Shown: one piece after another, positions 23,269 through 32,582 of the stretch | Layout: each line of letters opens with the position of its first letter | Position numbering within the stretch: position 1 is the first letter of the stretch | Assembly: GCF_019039055.1 (NCBI RefSeq) | Contig: NZ_JAHOPB010000002.1 | Span: forward strand, 124,001-188,000 | DNA from: Reyranella humidisoli | Lineage (GTDB): Bacteria; Pseudomonadota; Alphaproteobacteria; Reyranellales; Reyranellaceae | DNA length: 64,000 bases | Reading direction: 5' to 3' | Position numbers and translations under genes: made by a program | Notes under the pieces: generated by a model | The model's database searches: none | Told to the model about the DNA's origin: nothing | What the model saw: only the letters and a program-made list of their open reading frames with translations

Positions 23269-26180
23269 GCATACGTCACCTCGTCAAGACGCCCAAGAAA
23301 TTGATTGAAGTTGCGTTACCACTCGACGCCATAAATGTTGCCTCAGCGCGTGAGAAATCCATTCGTCATGGGCATCCCAGCACTCTGCATCTCTGGTGGG
23401 CGCGACGGCCACTGGCTACAGCCCGCGCCGTAATTTTCGGTCAAATGGTCAACGACCCATCGTGGAAGTGGGAACTCGAACACCCGGAGGAAATTCCACC
23501 GAATAATCTCAAGGCAAGCTGGGCGAAGAGCCGAAAGCGGCTCTTCACCATCATCGAAGAATTGGTGAGGTGGGAGAACACTACCAACGAAGAGGTTTTA
23601 GAGAAGGCTCGCGCAGAGATCAGAAGATCATGGCAAGAGACGTGTGAGTTGAACGCGGATCATCCCCAAGCGGCTGAACTCTTCAATCCGGGCAAGCTAC
23701 CCGCATTCCATGATCCTTTTGCCGGAGGTGGTGCGTTACCCCTGGAAGCGCAGCGCCTCGGATTGGATGCTCATGCGAGCGATCTAAACCCTGTCGCTGT
23801 ACTTATAAATAAGGCGATGATTGAAATCCCAACCACATTCGCGGGGCGCGGGCCGGTTAATCCGAAGGCGAGATTGAGTCGCGACCTGGTGGGGCAGGAA
23901 TGGAAGGCCGCCCGCGGGCTGGCCAAAGACGTTGGCTACTACGGTCAGTGGATGCGAGATGAGGCGCAGAAGCGCATCGGCCATCTTTATCCGCCAGTTG
24001 AGATCACAGCTAAGATGGCCGAAGAGCGCCCGGACCTCAAGGCGCTGGTAGGGCAAAAACTGACGGTAATCGCTTGGCTCTGGGCACGTACGGTCAAGAG
24101 TCCAAACCCTGCTTTTCGGCACGTGGATGTCCCACTCGCGTCCACATTTATCCTTTCTTCGAAGGCAGGAAAGGAGGCCTTTATTGAACCAGTCATTGGA
24201 CAAGATCGATATCACTTCACGGTGAAGCTGGGCGTGCCGAAGGATGCTGAGTCCGTAAAGCGTGGCACTAAATCGGGCGGAAGCCATTCTCCTTTTCTTT
24301 GCCTGCTGTCTGGGGCGCCAATGCCGTTTGAGTACCTCAGAAAGGAGAGTCGTGCCGGGCGCATGGGCGCAAGGTTGATGGCAATCGTTGCCGAGGGCAA
24401 ACGCGGTCGCGTCTACTTCTCTCCGACGAAGGAAATCGAGGCCGTTGCCCTTTCCCCTATCCCTGAGTGGCGCCCGGAGGTTGAAATTTGTCACTGGCCG
24501 GGCCGTACTAACGTTGTTGAGTACGGCCTGACGCGGTTTGGTGACCTTTTCACCGCCCGACAACTTGTCGCTCTCACTACCTTTTCCGACTTGGTCCAAG
24601 AGGCACGCGAGCAGATAAAGAAAGACGCTTTGGCCGCCGGCCTTGATGACGATGGCCGCGCCCTATGCGTTGGAGGAAGCGGGGCTACTTCTTATGCGGA
24701 TGCGGTGGCGGTGTACCTCGCGTTCTTGGTCAGTCAGGTCGCAAACCACTCTTCGTCGGTGTGCGGTTGGAACTCCGCCAATACGCAGATGCGAAGTGTC
24801 TTTGCGCGCCAGGCGATTCCTATGGTCTGGGACTATGCAGAAAGTAACCCGCTCTGTGACTCATCTGGCAGCTTTAGCAATCTGTTTGAGCGTCAAGTAA
24901 AAGGATTCGAAGCTCTGGGTTACGGGACAATCGGTATTGCGGCCCAAGCTGACGCAAATACTCAAACAGCTTCTGTTGCCAAACTTGTTTCCACTGATCC
25001 GCCATATTACGACAACATTGAGTACGCCGATCTATCGGATTTCTTTTACGTTTGGTTGCGCCGCTCACTGAAAAATTCCTTCCCTGAGCTTTTCGTTACG
25101 ATGGCGGTACCCAAGGCTGCCGAGCTAGTTGCCAATCCATATCGACATGGAGGCAAGGAGAAGGCGGAAAAGTTTTTCCTTGAAGGTATGACGCAGTCGA
25201 TGCACCGCCTTGCTGAGCAGGCGCATCCTGTACTTCCCGTCACCATCTACTACGCTTTCAAACAGTCGGAGGTAGATAGCGATGAAGGCACTTCCAGCGC
25301 GGGCTGGGATACATTCCTAGATGCACTCATTCGCGCGGGGTTTGCAGTTAGCGGCACATGGCCGGTTCGAACTGAGAAGGAAGGGCGAGTAATTGGGAAC
25401 GACTCCAATGCTCTCGCATCGAGCATTGTCGTCGTCTGTCGTCCGCGGTTGGCCGACGCCGGCACGATTTCTCGTCGCGCGTTTCTACGAGAGCTGAATC
25501 AATTACTGCCGGAGGCACTCGACGAGATGACCAAGGGGGCCGGGGATGATCGGTCTCCCGTGGCTCCTGTGGACCTGTCGCAGGCAATCATAGGCCCCGG
25601 CATGGCCGTTTTCTCGAAGTATGCCGCGGTGCTTGAGGCGGACGGCACGCCGATGAGCGTGCGAACGGCGCTTCAGCTTATCAATCGCTTTCTTGCCGAA
25701 GACGACTTCGATCACGATACGCAGTTCTGCCTCCATTGGTTCGAGCAACACGGCTGGAGCGACGGCAAGTTCGGCGATGCGGACACGCTTGCCCGTGCCA
25801 AGGGCACTAGCGTCGAGGGTGTGAAACAGGCGGGCGTCCTATTCGCATCGGGCGGTGTTGTTCGCTTGTTGAAATGGGCTGATTACCCCGACGAATGGAA
25901 GCCCGAAACAGAAACGCGCCTTCCTGTGTGGGAAGCCCTGCATCAGCTCATCCGCACTTTCAAGGCGGATGGAGAGAGCGGCGCGGGCAAGGTACTCGGC
26001 GCGATCCAGGACAAGGGCGAGGCGGTGCGGCAGCTTGCCTATCGGCTGCACACACTGTGTGAGCGTGCAGGCCGGGCAGAGGATGCACGTGCCTACAATG
26101 AAATTATTACAAGCTGGAGCGCCATCGAATCCGCTGCTGCTGCCGCGCCGAAACTCAAACAGGGAAGCCTGTTCGCCTAG
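23265..26180 (+). CDS. DUF1156 adenine-specific DNA methylase (Hma-type defence)
   Basis: A 971-residue protein whose N-terminus has the DUF1156 signature ([33 protein letters not shown]). The S-adenosylmethionine motif [17 protein letters not shown] starts at residue 150, and the catalytic motif [20 protein letters not shown] at residue 578, so it is an N6-adenine-type methylase with motif I before motif IV. The C-terminal 250 residues are unassigned. It probably marks host DNA as self. ATGA overlap with the helicase and a 12-base gap to the ATPase show an operon. Lower GC and rarer codons than host genes point to transfer. Confidence 0.92.
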
Positions 26181-26192
26181 GGATATATAGTC

Positions 26193-29021
26193 ATGAAGCC
26201 TTGGAGAGAAATCGCGATACCACACAAGGACGTGTTGGAGGGCACATTCCAACAGTCTGAGTTTGCGGCTGACATCACGGCTGTTAGCACGGGAAAGGCG
26301 GGGCGCGAATATCAGGACGCGGTCGCATTCTTTGAGCGCACATACATTACCGAAGGTATGGGCCTGTTGCTGACGCAAGTCGCACAGCGCCTGGCGGGTA
26401 GAGGCGGCGAGCCGGTAGTACAGCTTCAGACGGCATTTGGCGGTGGCAAGACGCACACCATGCTAGCTGTGTACCACCTCGCCACGCGCAAATGCGCCCT
26501 CTCGGATTTGGCAGGAGTTCCCATACTCGTTGACCGGGCGGGTCTGATGGATGTGCCACAGGCGCGTGTCGCCGTGATTGACGGCACCGCCCATGCGCCA
26601 GGGCAGGCCTGGAAGCGGGGCAAGCAGGTCATCAAGACGCTGTGGGGTGAATTGGCTTGGCAGCTTGGCGGTGCCGAGGCCTTTGCAATGGTCAAGGACG
26701 CCGATGCCACGGGCACCTCCCCCGGTAAGGACGTCCTGCGGGAACTACTAACCGCTTACGCGCCATGCGCTGTCCTAATAGACGAACTGGTCGCCTATGT
26801 CCGGCAGTTCTCTGAAGGGCAGGCGCTCAGTGGTGGCACTTACGACAGCAATCTGTCTTTTGTGCAGGCGCTGACCGAGGGGGTCAAGCTCGTACCGAAC
26901 GCCATCGTCCTGGCATCGTTGCCCGAATCGGAGGTCGAGGCGGGTAGCCAGCGCGGCGTGGCCGCATTGCGGGCACTCGAAAAGACTTTTGGGCGGATAC
27001 AGGCGCTCTGGAAGCCCGTTGCAACCGAAGAAGCTTTTGAGATTGTGCGCAGACGGCTCTTTGAGCCAATGCGGGACGCCAAGGCACGGGAGAGTGTGTG
27101 TCGCGCCTTCGCCGATGCTTATGTTTCCGAGGGAGCGAAGCTTCCCGCCGAGACGCAGGAGGGGCGTTACTACGACCGCCTCCTGCAGGCCTATCCCATC
27201 CACCCGGAAGTGTTCGACCGCCTCTACGAGGACTGGACCACCATCGACGGGTTTCAGAGGACGCGTGGCGTGCTGAAGCTGATGGCAAAAGTTATCTACC
27301 GCCTTTGGAAGGACGACAACAAAGATTTGATGATCCTGCCCGGAAGCCTGCCACTGCACGACGGCAGCAGCCGCAACGAGCTTACCTACTACTTGCCGGC
27401 TGGATGGGACGCCGTGATCGAGCGGGACATCGATGGGGATCGCGCCGAAACCACGGAACTCGAGAACAAGGAGCCGCGCTTTGGTCAGGTCGGCGCAGCC
27501 CGCCGCGTTGCACGCACCATTTTTCTGGGAAGCGCGCCATCCTCAGTTGCGACCAAGGTGACGACGCGCGGCATCGACCGTGCACGCATCGTGCTCGGCT
27601 GCCTGCAGCCAGGTCAGGCCTCTTCTGTCTACGCCGACGCGCTCAACCGCCTCTCCGACCGGTTGCACTATCTCAATGCCTCCGGCGACAAGGTTCAGGA
27701 CGCAACCCGATTCTGGTTCGATACCCGTGCGAACCTGCGGCGGGAGATGGAGGATCGCAAACGCCGATTCGATGACAAGACAGAAGTGCGCGGCAGGATC
27801 GCTGAAGCGCTGAAGAAGGCTGTCGGCAACGCTGCTTTCTTCGATGGCGTGCATATCTTTACGCCTCACGCAGACATCCCCGATGACACGGCGTTGCGCC
27901 TTGTCGTCCTACCGCCTGAGAACTGGTACTCGCGCGAGGAATCACGGGCCGCATTCGATTCTGTCCTGGACCGCGTTCGCAACAACGGGTCGAAGCCGCG
28001 CTATCGCGGCAATCGCCTGATCTTCCTTGCGGCCGATCACGGAGCGCTTTCGCGCGTGAACGACGCTGCCCGTGTCGCGCTTGCTTGGGCTTCCATCGTC
28101 GATGACGTGAAGGAAGGGCGGCTCAATATCGATCTCTTGCAGAAGAACCAGGCCGAGAAGGAACTTAAGACGGCTGACGAGGTTCTGCCCCGTGCGACGC
28201 GCGAGTGTTACAAGTGGCTGCTTTGCCCTGTGCAGGAGACGCCGACCGACCCGAAGCCGAATGTTGAGGCATTTGCACTCAACACTACCGCTGGTTCGGT
28301 GGGCGGCGAGATCGAGCGCGTGTGCACCGACAACGAGCTTGTGATCGCGACGTGGTCGCCGATTCATCTGCGCACGAAGCTGAAGGAGCTCTATTGGAAG
28401 GAAGGGCAGAACGCGGCTGGTGCAGCAGCGTTCTTCGAGGACACGCTGCGCTATCTCTACATGCCACGTTTTAAGAGCCGCGATGTTCTCGCGCAGGCAA
28501 TAAAGGCGGGTGCAGCCAGCCGGGACTTCTTCGGGACGGCCTACGGCCAGAGCGGTGAAGGCTTCGAGGGATTTGCGCTGGGAGGCGGAAGTGTCGTTTT
28601 CGACGATACGCTGCTTCTGATAGAGCCCGACGCTGCAAAGGTTTACGACGCGCATCAGAAGACGCTGACGACCGCGCCGACGGATATGGGCGGAGCGGCT
28701 CCGGATACAGGCGCTGGAAGGTCTGGAGGATTCAGCGATTCTGCGACTGGACAATATGGCGGATTGACGACGACCGCTAACTTTCTCGCGCGCTCCAAAT
28801 CGTTCCATGGTTCCGCGGACATAGCGCCCGCGACCGCAAAGATGCGGCTTGTCCAGATCGCCGAGGAGATAATCGCCGTTCTGGGCTCGGACCCAAACGC
28901 CACGGTTAAGCTAGTTCTGGAGGTGTCGGCAGAATTTCCGGAGGGAGCGACTGATACAGTCAAGCGCGCAGTCTCGGAGAACGCGCGCAGCCTGGGCCTG
29001 AAAACCGCGGAGTGGGAGTAG
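26193..29021 (+). CDS. DUF499 AAA-type ATPase (Hma-type defence)
   Basis: A 942-residue predicted ATPase. The DUF499 N-terminus is clear: [14 protein letters not shown], the P-loop [12 protein letters not shown] (Lys86), and [17 protein letters not shown] as Walker B. SLPESE and RRLFEP follow as in the family. The C-terminal third includes a glycine-rich linker (about residues 825-855) and a short domain ending [14 protein letters not shown]. It is the last gene of the operon; the right attachment copy begins about 210 bases on. Related ATPases occur as BrxC/PglY in BREX systems. The role is unproven; sensing or coordinating the other two is inferred. Confidence 0.9.
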   Translation: MKPWREIAIPHKDVLEGTFQQSEFAADITAVSTGKAGREYQDAVAFFERTYITEGMGLLLTQVAQRLAGRGGEPVVQLQTAFGGGKTHTMLAVYHLATRKCALSDLAGVPILVDRAGLMDVPQARVAVIDGTAHAPGQAWKRGKQVIKTLWGELAWQLGGAEAFAMVKDADATGTSPGKDVLRELLTAYAPCAVLIDELVAYVRQFSEGQALSGGTYDSNLSFVQALTEGVKLVPNAIVLASLPESEVEAGSQRGVAALRALEKTFGRIQALWKPVATEEAFEIVRRRLFEPMRDAKARESVCRAFADAYVSEGAKLPAETQEGRYYDRLLQAYPIHPEVFDRLYEDWTTIDGFQRTRGVLKLMAKVIYRLWKDDNKDLMILPGSLPLHDGSSRNELTYYLPAGWDAVIERDIDGDRAETTELENKEPRFGQVGAARRVARTIFLGSAPSSVATKVTTRGIDRARIVLGCLQPGQASSVYADALNRLSDRLHYLNASGDKVQDATRFWFDTRANLRREMEDRKRRFDDKTEVRGRIAEALKKAVGNAAFFDGVHIFTPHADIPDDTALRLVVLPPENWYSREESRAAFDSVLDRVRNNGSKPRYRGNRLIFLAADHGALSRVNDAARVALAWASIVDDVKEGRLNIDLLQKNQAEKELKTADEVLPRATRECYKWLLCPVQETPTDPKPNVEAFALNTTAGSVGGEIERVCTDNELVIATWSPIHLRTKLKELYWKEGQNAAGAAAFFEDTLRYLYMPRFKSRDVLAQAIKAGAASRDFFGTAYGQSGEGFEGFALGGGSVVFDDTLLLIEPDAAKVYDAHQKTLTTAPTDMGGAAPDTGAGRSGGFSDSATGQYGGLTTTANFLARSKSFHGSADIAPATAKMRLVQIAEEIIAVLGSDPNATVKLVLEVSAEFPEGATDTVKRAVSENARSLGLKTAEWE

Positions 29022-29153
29022 AAGCCCAGAAATACGGTGGCCAAGGAGGATGGCGAGAGCGAAGAAGCAGGGATGCAAAGATCGCCTACGGTGTGGCACC
29101 CTGGGACCATGGTCTTTTGCGAAGAGAACGTCGGGTGATATCGTATTGGGTGT

Positions 29154-29173
29154 GGGGTAACTTTGAGGGTAAC
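29154..29173. promoter_or_regulatory. Right-arm GGGTAAC motifs
   Basis: GGGGTAAC (29154-29161) and GAGGGTAAC (29165-29173) are direct repeats 60-75 bases inside the right boundary. GAGGGTAAC is the exact reverse complement of the left-arm GTTACCCTC at 13912. Placement near both ends fits integrase arm sites. Confidence 0.5.
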
Positions 29174-29229
29174 TTCTGAGGGCCTTGCAAAAATATCCAA
29201 TATTAACAGGGAGTTAGGCGGGACATGTT

Positions 29230-29248
29230 ACTCCCACTCTCTCCGCCA
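29230..29248 (+). repeat. Right attachment core (attR), imperfect copy of the tRNA-Sec 3' end
   Basis: ACTCCCACTCTCTCCGCCA repeats the last 20 bases of the tRNA-Sec gene with one T deleted; the bases upstream (GTT in place of TTCG) do not continue the tRNA. It sits about 210 bases after the last cargo gene and just before host-like genes. Confidence 0.8.
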
Positions 29249-29292
29249 TCTTTCTCGTATTTTCTTCCGTCGCCCTGGAGTTCGGCCCCCTG

Positions 29293-29643
29293 ATGCGTAC
29301 CCTGATTGTCGTCGCCTTGTTGTCGCTGGCGGCCTGTTCGGCGAATTCCCAGTATTCCGAACCCTGGACCGTGAAAGCCGTCGGCAAGACCTACGAAGCG
29401 CGGGACGCCTGCCTGCAGCGGGAAGCGGCCTCCCATGCGACTGGAACCGACGACCCATCGAGCATCGGGCGCACTGTCAGCGCGAACTGTCAGGCCGAGA
29501 CGAATGCGTTGATCGCCAGCAGCAACCCGCACAATGACCCGGCCGTTACAGCTGCGATCCGGCAGGACTCGGACTTCAGGGCTGCGGGCTACGTGCTGAA
29601 AGCACGCGGCCAGTACGGCGGCCAGCTTCGGCCGGCAGATTGA
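29293..29643 (+). CDS. Small predicted lipoprotein
   Basis: A 116-residue protein with a lipoprotein signal (MRTLIVVALLSLAACS; lipobox LAAC, Cys15), so likely lipid-anchored in the envelope. The mature part is short and polar, without a recognised domain; conserved-looking pieces are RDACLQREAASHA and two further Cys-containing stretches. It is the first gene beyond the island boundary and is followed after 16 bases by a 56-residue frame. Function unknown. Confidence 0.72.
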   Translation: MRTLIVVALLSLAACSANSQYSEPWTVKAVGKTYEARDACLQREAASHATGTDDPSSIGRTVSANCQAETNALIASSNPHNDPAVTAAIRQDSDFRAAGYVLKARGQYGGQLRPAD

Positions 29644-29659
29644 CGAGGACGTCGTGACG

Positions 29660-29830
29660 ATGGACACCAAGACCCGGGCAGATGCCAAGATCGCGCTCGC
29701 AGATCTCATGATCCGCAAGGCCGGCCTGATCCGAACGATCCGTCATGAGATGCACAAGCAGGGCGTGGTTTACTTCAACGGCCTGACCGAGATTCTCGAC
29801 GCGATCGACCGAGCGAAGAAAGAAGACTGA
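29660..29830 (+). CDS. Small hypothetical protein (56 aa)
   Basis: A short frame starting at the ATG at 29660 (or GTG at 29654) and ending at 29830. The product begins MDTKTRADAKIALADLMIRK and is mostly charged helix (IRTIRHEMHKQGVVYFNG; ILDAIDRAKKED). It lies 16 bases after the lipoprotein gene and 24 before the DUF992 gene on the same strand, which fits a real small gene. No family recognised. Confidence 0.5.
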   Translation: MDTKTRADAKIALADLMIRKAGLIRTIRHEMHKQGVVYFNGLTEILDAIDRAKKED

Positions 29831-29854
29831 CCTCCAACCAAAAAGGATTTCGAC

Positions 29855-30367
29855 ATGCTTCGATCCCTGCTGACGACCGCCGCGGCTGCAACGCTTCTAG
29901 TGAGCGCCGGGTTCACGGCCCAGGCTCAGACTCCCGCGGCCCCGGGCACGCCGCAGGCAGCCGGCCGGTCCGGTGCCAATGTCGGCTCGCTGACCTGCAA
30001 GGTGGCGGGCGGCATGGGCTTCATCTTCGGCTCCTCGAAGGATCTCGACTGCATCTTCGCGCGCACCGACGGTGTCGGCGAGAAGTACACCGGCTCGATC
30101 AAGCGCTATGGCGTCGATATCGGCTTCACCAAGGAATCCCAGATCGTCTGGCTGGTCTTCGCCCCCGGCAGCATTGCGCCGGGCGCCCTGACCGGCGGCT
30201 ATGTCGGGGCGACCGCCCAGGCCACGGTGGGCGGCGGCGTCGGCGCCAATGTCCTGCTGGGCGGCGGCAGCGGCCAGATCACCCTGCAGCCGGTCAGCGT
30301 CGAGGGCAGCGTCGGCCTGAACGTCGCGGCCGGCGTTGCCGAGGTCGAACTCAAGTACGCCAAGTAA
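29855..30367 (+). CDS. DUF992 family secreted protein
   Basis: A 170-residue protein with a signal peptide (cleavage after AQA, near residue 25). The DUF992 pattern is clear: VGSLTCKVAGGMGFIFGSSK, DCIF, YTGSIKRYGVDIGFT and a Gly/Ala-rich second half. The family is found mainly in Alphaproteobacteria, periplasmic or outer-membrane-linked, function unknown. A good AAGGA ribosome site precedes the ATG. Confidence 0.88.
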   Translation: MLRSLLTTAAAATLLVSAGFTAQAQTPAAPGTPQAAGRSGANVGSLTCKVAGGMGFIFGSSKDLDCIFARTDGVGEKYTGSIKRYGVDIGFTKESQIVWLVFAPGSIAPGALTGGYVGATAQATVGGGVGANVLLGGGSGQITLQPVSVEGSVGLNVAAGVAEVELKYAK

Positions 30368-30407
30368 CAGGCTTGCGGCAGCCCGGCCCGTCGGGTCAAC
30401 TGGCGGA

Positions 30408-30905
30408 ATGCCGGCTGCCGCAGACTCCCTCATCGCCCGCCTCCAGGCGGATTGCACCGCGGCCGAAACGGCCGAGCGACAGGTGCGGGCTTCCCTCGAA
30501 GTCCAGATCCGGGAGGCGGAGCGTGCGCGTACCTTCGCGTGGCGCCGGCTCAGCGCTCTCTCCGACATGGCACGGGTAGCGGCCCTCGAACCTGATCGCG
30601 AGCTCGCCGTCGAGCGGCAGCTGGAAGCATTGTTCCGCGACATCGGCTGGATCGAGACCGGGCTTTCCGAACTCGGGGATGGCGCGCGACCGCTGCTCGA
30701 CTGGCTTCGCCCGATCGCCGAGGCGCTGCATGCGGGCGCGCATCCGGCCGAGCCCGTGGAGGGTGAGGCGGCAGAGCCACCGGTCATCGCCGATCCGATC
30801 GCCGCCTTCCGCGCCTTCGAGGCCTGGTACGAGGCCGAACGGGGCGAGCCCTTCCTGCAGGTCTTCGACCGCTACGTGCCGCCCACGCCCGTGGTCGAGT
30901 TCTAG
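30408..30905 (+). CDS. Hypothetical helical protein upstream of fdhD
   Basis: A 165-residue cytoplasmic protein. The ATG at 30408 is preferred to an earlier in-frame ATG inside the DUF992 gene. Residues about 8-75 are strongly helical with Arg/Glu-Ala heptads (AETAERQVRASLEVQIREAE), a likely coiled coil; the C-terminal 45 residues are aromatic and acidic (FRAFEAWYEAERGEPFLQVF). It lies eight bases before the next gene in an operon ending in fdhD and mobB, which hints at a part in molybdoenzyme maturation. No family recognised. Confidence 0.65.
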   Translation: MPAAADSLIARLQADCTAAETAERQVRASLEVQIREAERARTFAWRRLSALSDMARVAALEPDRELAVERQLEALFRDIGWIETGLSELGDGARPLLDWLRPIAEALHAGAHPAEPVEGEAAEPPVIADPIAAFRAFEAWYEAERGEPFLQVFDRYVPPTPVVEF

Positions 30906-30913
30906 GGCGCTCG

Positions 30914-31285
30914 ATGAAGACCGACTTCGAGCACTGGCTCGCGGCCCAGTTCGCCGAAACCGGCCCCTTCACGATCTTCATCCTGCTGGTCCAGATCACG
31001 CCCACCCGCGCCGTGCCGTCGAGATCGAGCTACGCCCATCTCATCGGTGACGAAATGACGTGGCCGGAGATGCGGGGGCTGCTCGACAGTGCACGTACGC
31101 CCTGGGACGGTGTGGCGTTCTTCGTGGGGCTGGGGCACGAAGGCGGCCCGCTGCCCGATCCGGTGGCGGCGCGCAGGCTCAAGGACGTCGAAGCCGACGT
31201 GAAGGCCGATCCGCTGACGCTCAATCGCGGCCTCTTCTTCGATCGCGAGGGCCGTCATCTGCGGATCGACGAGACCGCGGCATGA
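30914..31285 (+). CDS. Hypothetical protein coupled to fdhD
   Basis: A 123-residue protein with no signal peptide, containing TPTRAVPSRSSYAHLIGDEMTW, WDGVAFFVGLGHEGGPLPD and FDREGRHLRIDE. The stop overlaps the fdhD ATG (ATGA), so the two are translationally coupled. The composition is that of a compact soluble protein. No domain recognised; a link to FdhD function is inferred only from coupling. Confidence 0.68.
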   Translation: MKTDFEHWLAAQFAETGPFTIFILLVQITPTRAVPSRSSYAHLIGDEMTWPEMRGLLDSARTPWDGVAFFVGLGHEGGPLPDPVAARRLKDVEADVKADPLTLNRGLFFDREGRHLRIDETAA

Positions 31286-32082
31286 GCCCGGAAGGCACGG
31301 TGCGCCGGCCGGCCCGCCGCCTGACGGCTGGCGGCAGCGAGTCGCTGGAGGAAGCGGTGGCCGAGGAGGTCGCCGTGGCGCTGGTCTACAACGGCATCAG
31401 TCACGCAGTGATGATGGCGACGCCGTGCGACCTCGAGGATTTCGGACGCGGCTTTTCTCTTACCGAGCGCATCGTCGGGAAGGCTTCCGAGATCTATGAC
31501 ATCGATGCCGAGCCGGTGGGACGGGGCATCGAAGTGCGGCTCGAGATCGCCGCGCAGCGGATGGCCGGTCTCCAGGAGCGCCGTCGCAGCCTTGCCGGCC
31601 GCACCGGCTGCGGCCTCTGCGGCGTCGACAGCCTCGATGCGGCCCTGCGGGCGGTGCCAGCCGTCGGGCAACCCTGGCCCGTGTCGCGGCTCTCCATCGA
31701 GCGGGCGATGGCGGCGCTGCCTGCGCAGCAGCGGCTCAACAGGCCCAACGGCGCGATGCATGCCGCCGCCTGGGCCTCGCTGGAGGGCGCGTTGGTGGCC
31801 GTGCGCGAGGATGTCGGACGACACAACGCGCTCGACAAGCTGGCGGGTGCCCTGGCGCAGAGCGATGTCGCCGCCGCCGGCGGCTTCGTGGTCGTGACGA
31901 GCCGCTGTTCCTACGAGATGGTGCAGAAGGCGGCGGCCATCGGCGCCTCGGCCATTGCCGCCGTGTCGGCGCCGACCTCGCTCGCCATCGAGACGGCCGA
32001 GCAGGCGGGCATCGCGCTGGTGGCGTTCGTGCGCGAGGGGCGTTTGACCGCCTATGCCTGTGCCGATCGGATCACGGCGTGA
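31282..32082 (+). CDS. fdhD: Formate dehydrogenase sulfurtransferase FdhD
   Basis: A 266-residue protein that passes sulfur from the cysteine desulfurase IscS to the bis-MGD cofactor, which formate dehydrogenase needs for activity. The CGLCG motif (TGCGLCGVDSL), the N-terminal VALVYNGISHAVMMATPCDL and the C-terminal GRHNALDKLAGA, TSRCSYEMVQKAA are FdhD signatures. It overlaps mobB by four bases (GTGA). It should serve the fdoGHI complex on the other side of the island. Confidence 0.96.
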   Translation: MSPEGTVRRPARRLTAGGSESLEEAVAEEVAVALVYNGISHAVMMATPCDLEDFGRGFSLTERIVGKASEIYDIDAEPVGRGIEVRLEIAAQRMAGLQERRRSLAGRTGCGLCGVDSLDAALRAVPAVGQPWPVSRLSIERAMAALPAQQRLNRPNGAMHAAAWASLEGALVAVREDVGRHNALDKLAGALAQSDVAAAGGFVVVTSRCSYEMVQKAAAIGASAIAAVSAPTSLAIETAEQAGIALVAFVREGRLTAYACADRITA

Positions 32083-32582
32083 GCGATCATGGCGTGCCTG
32101 GGCAACGGGTCTTCGGCATCACCGGCTGGAAGAATGCCGGCAAGACGACCCTGACGGAACGGCTGGTGGCCGAGTTCGTGCGCCGCGGCTGGCGCGTGGC
32201 GACCGTCAAGCATGCCCACCACGACATCGACATCGACCGGCCGGGCACGGATTCCTGGCGCCATCGCGCGGCCGGCGCGGGGGAGGTGGCTCTGGTCGGG
32301 GGCCGTCGCTACGCCATCTTGTGCGAGACTCCCGAGCCGTCGATCGGCGACGTGCTGGCACGCCTGTCGCCGGCGGACCTCGTGCTCATCGAAGGCTACA
32401 AGAGCGAGTCCCACCTCAAGATCGAGGTTCGTGCCGCGGAGGAGTCGAAGCCCCTGGCGCCGGGCGATCCCGCCATCGTGGCGATCGCGTCGGACATTCA
32501 ACCGCGCGACGCCGGGCTGCCCTGGTTCCGCCGCGACGACGTCGCCGCCATCGCGGACTTCATCGCCGCGAAGGTCGGTTAG
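32079..32582 (+). CDS. mobB: Molybdopterin-guanine dinucleotide biosynthesis adapter MobB
   Basis: A 167-residue P-loop GTPase-like protein that helps MobA make the MGD cofactor. GITGWKNAGKTTLTERL (P-loop), the conserved TVKHAHHD and DRPGTDSWRHRAAGA, and LIEGYKSESHLKIEV are seen. The GTG start overlaps the fdhD stop. It converges on the FecR-domain gene and overlaps its end by four bases. MobA is not in the window. Confidence 0.95.
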   Translation: MSDHGVPGQRVFGITGWKNAGKTTLTERLVAEFVRRGWRVATVKHAHHDIDIDRPGTDSWRHRAAGAGEVALVGGRRYAILCETPEPSIGDVLARLSPADLVLIEGYKSESHLKIEVRAAEESKPLAPGDPAIVAIASDIQPRDAGLPWFRRDDVAAIADFIAAKVG

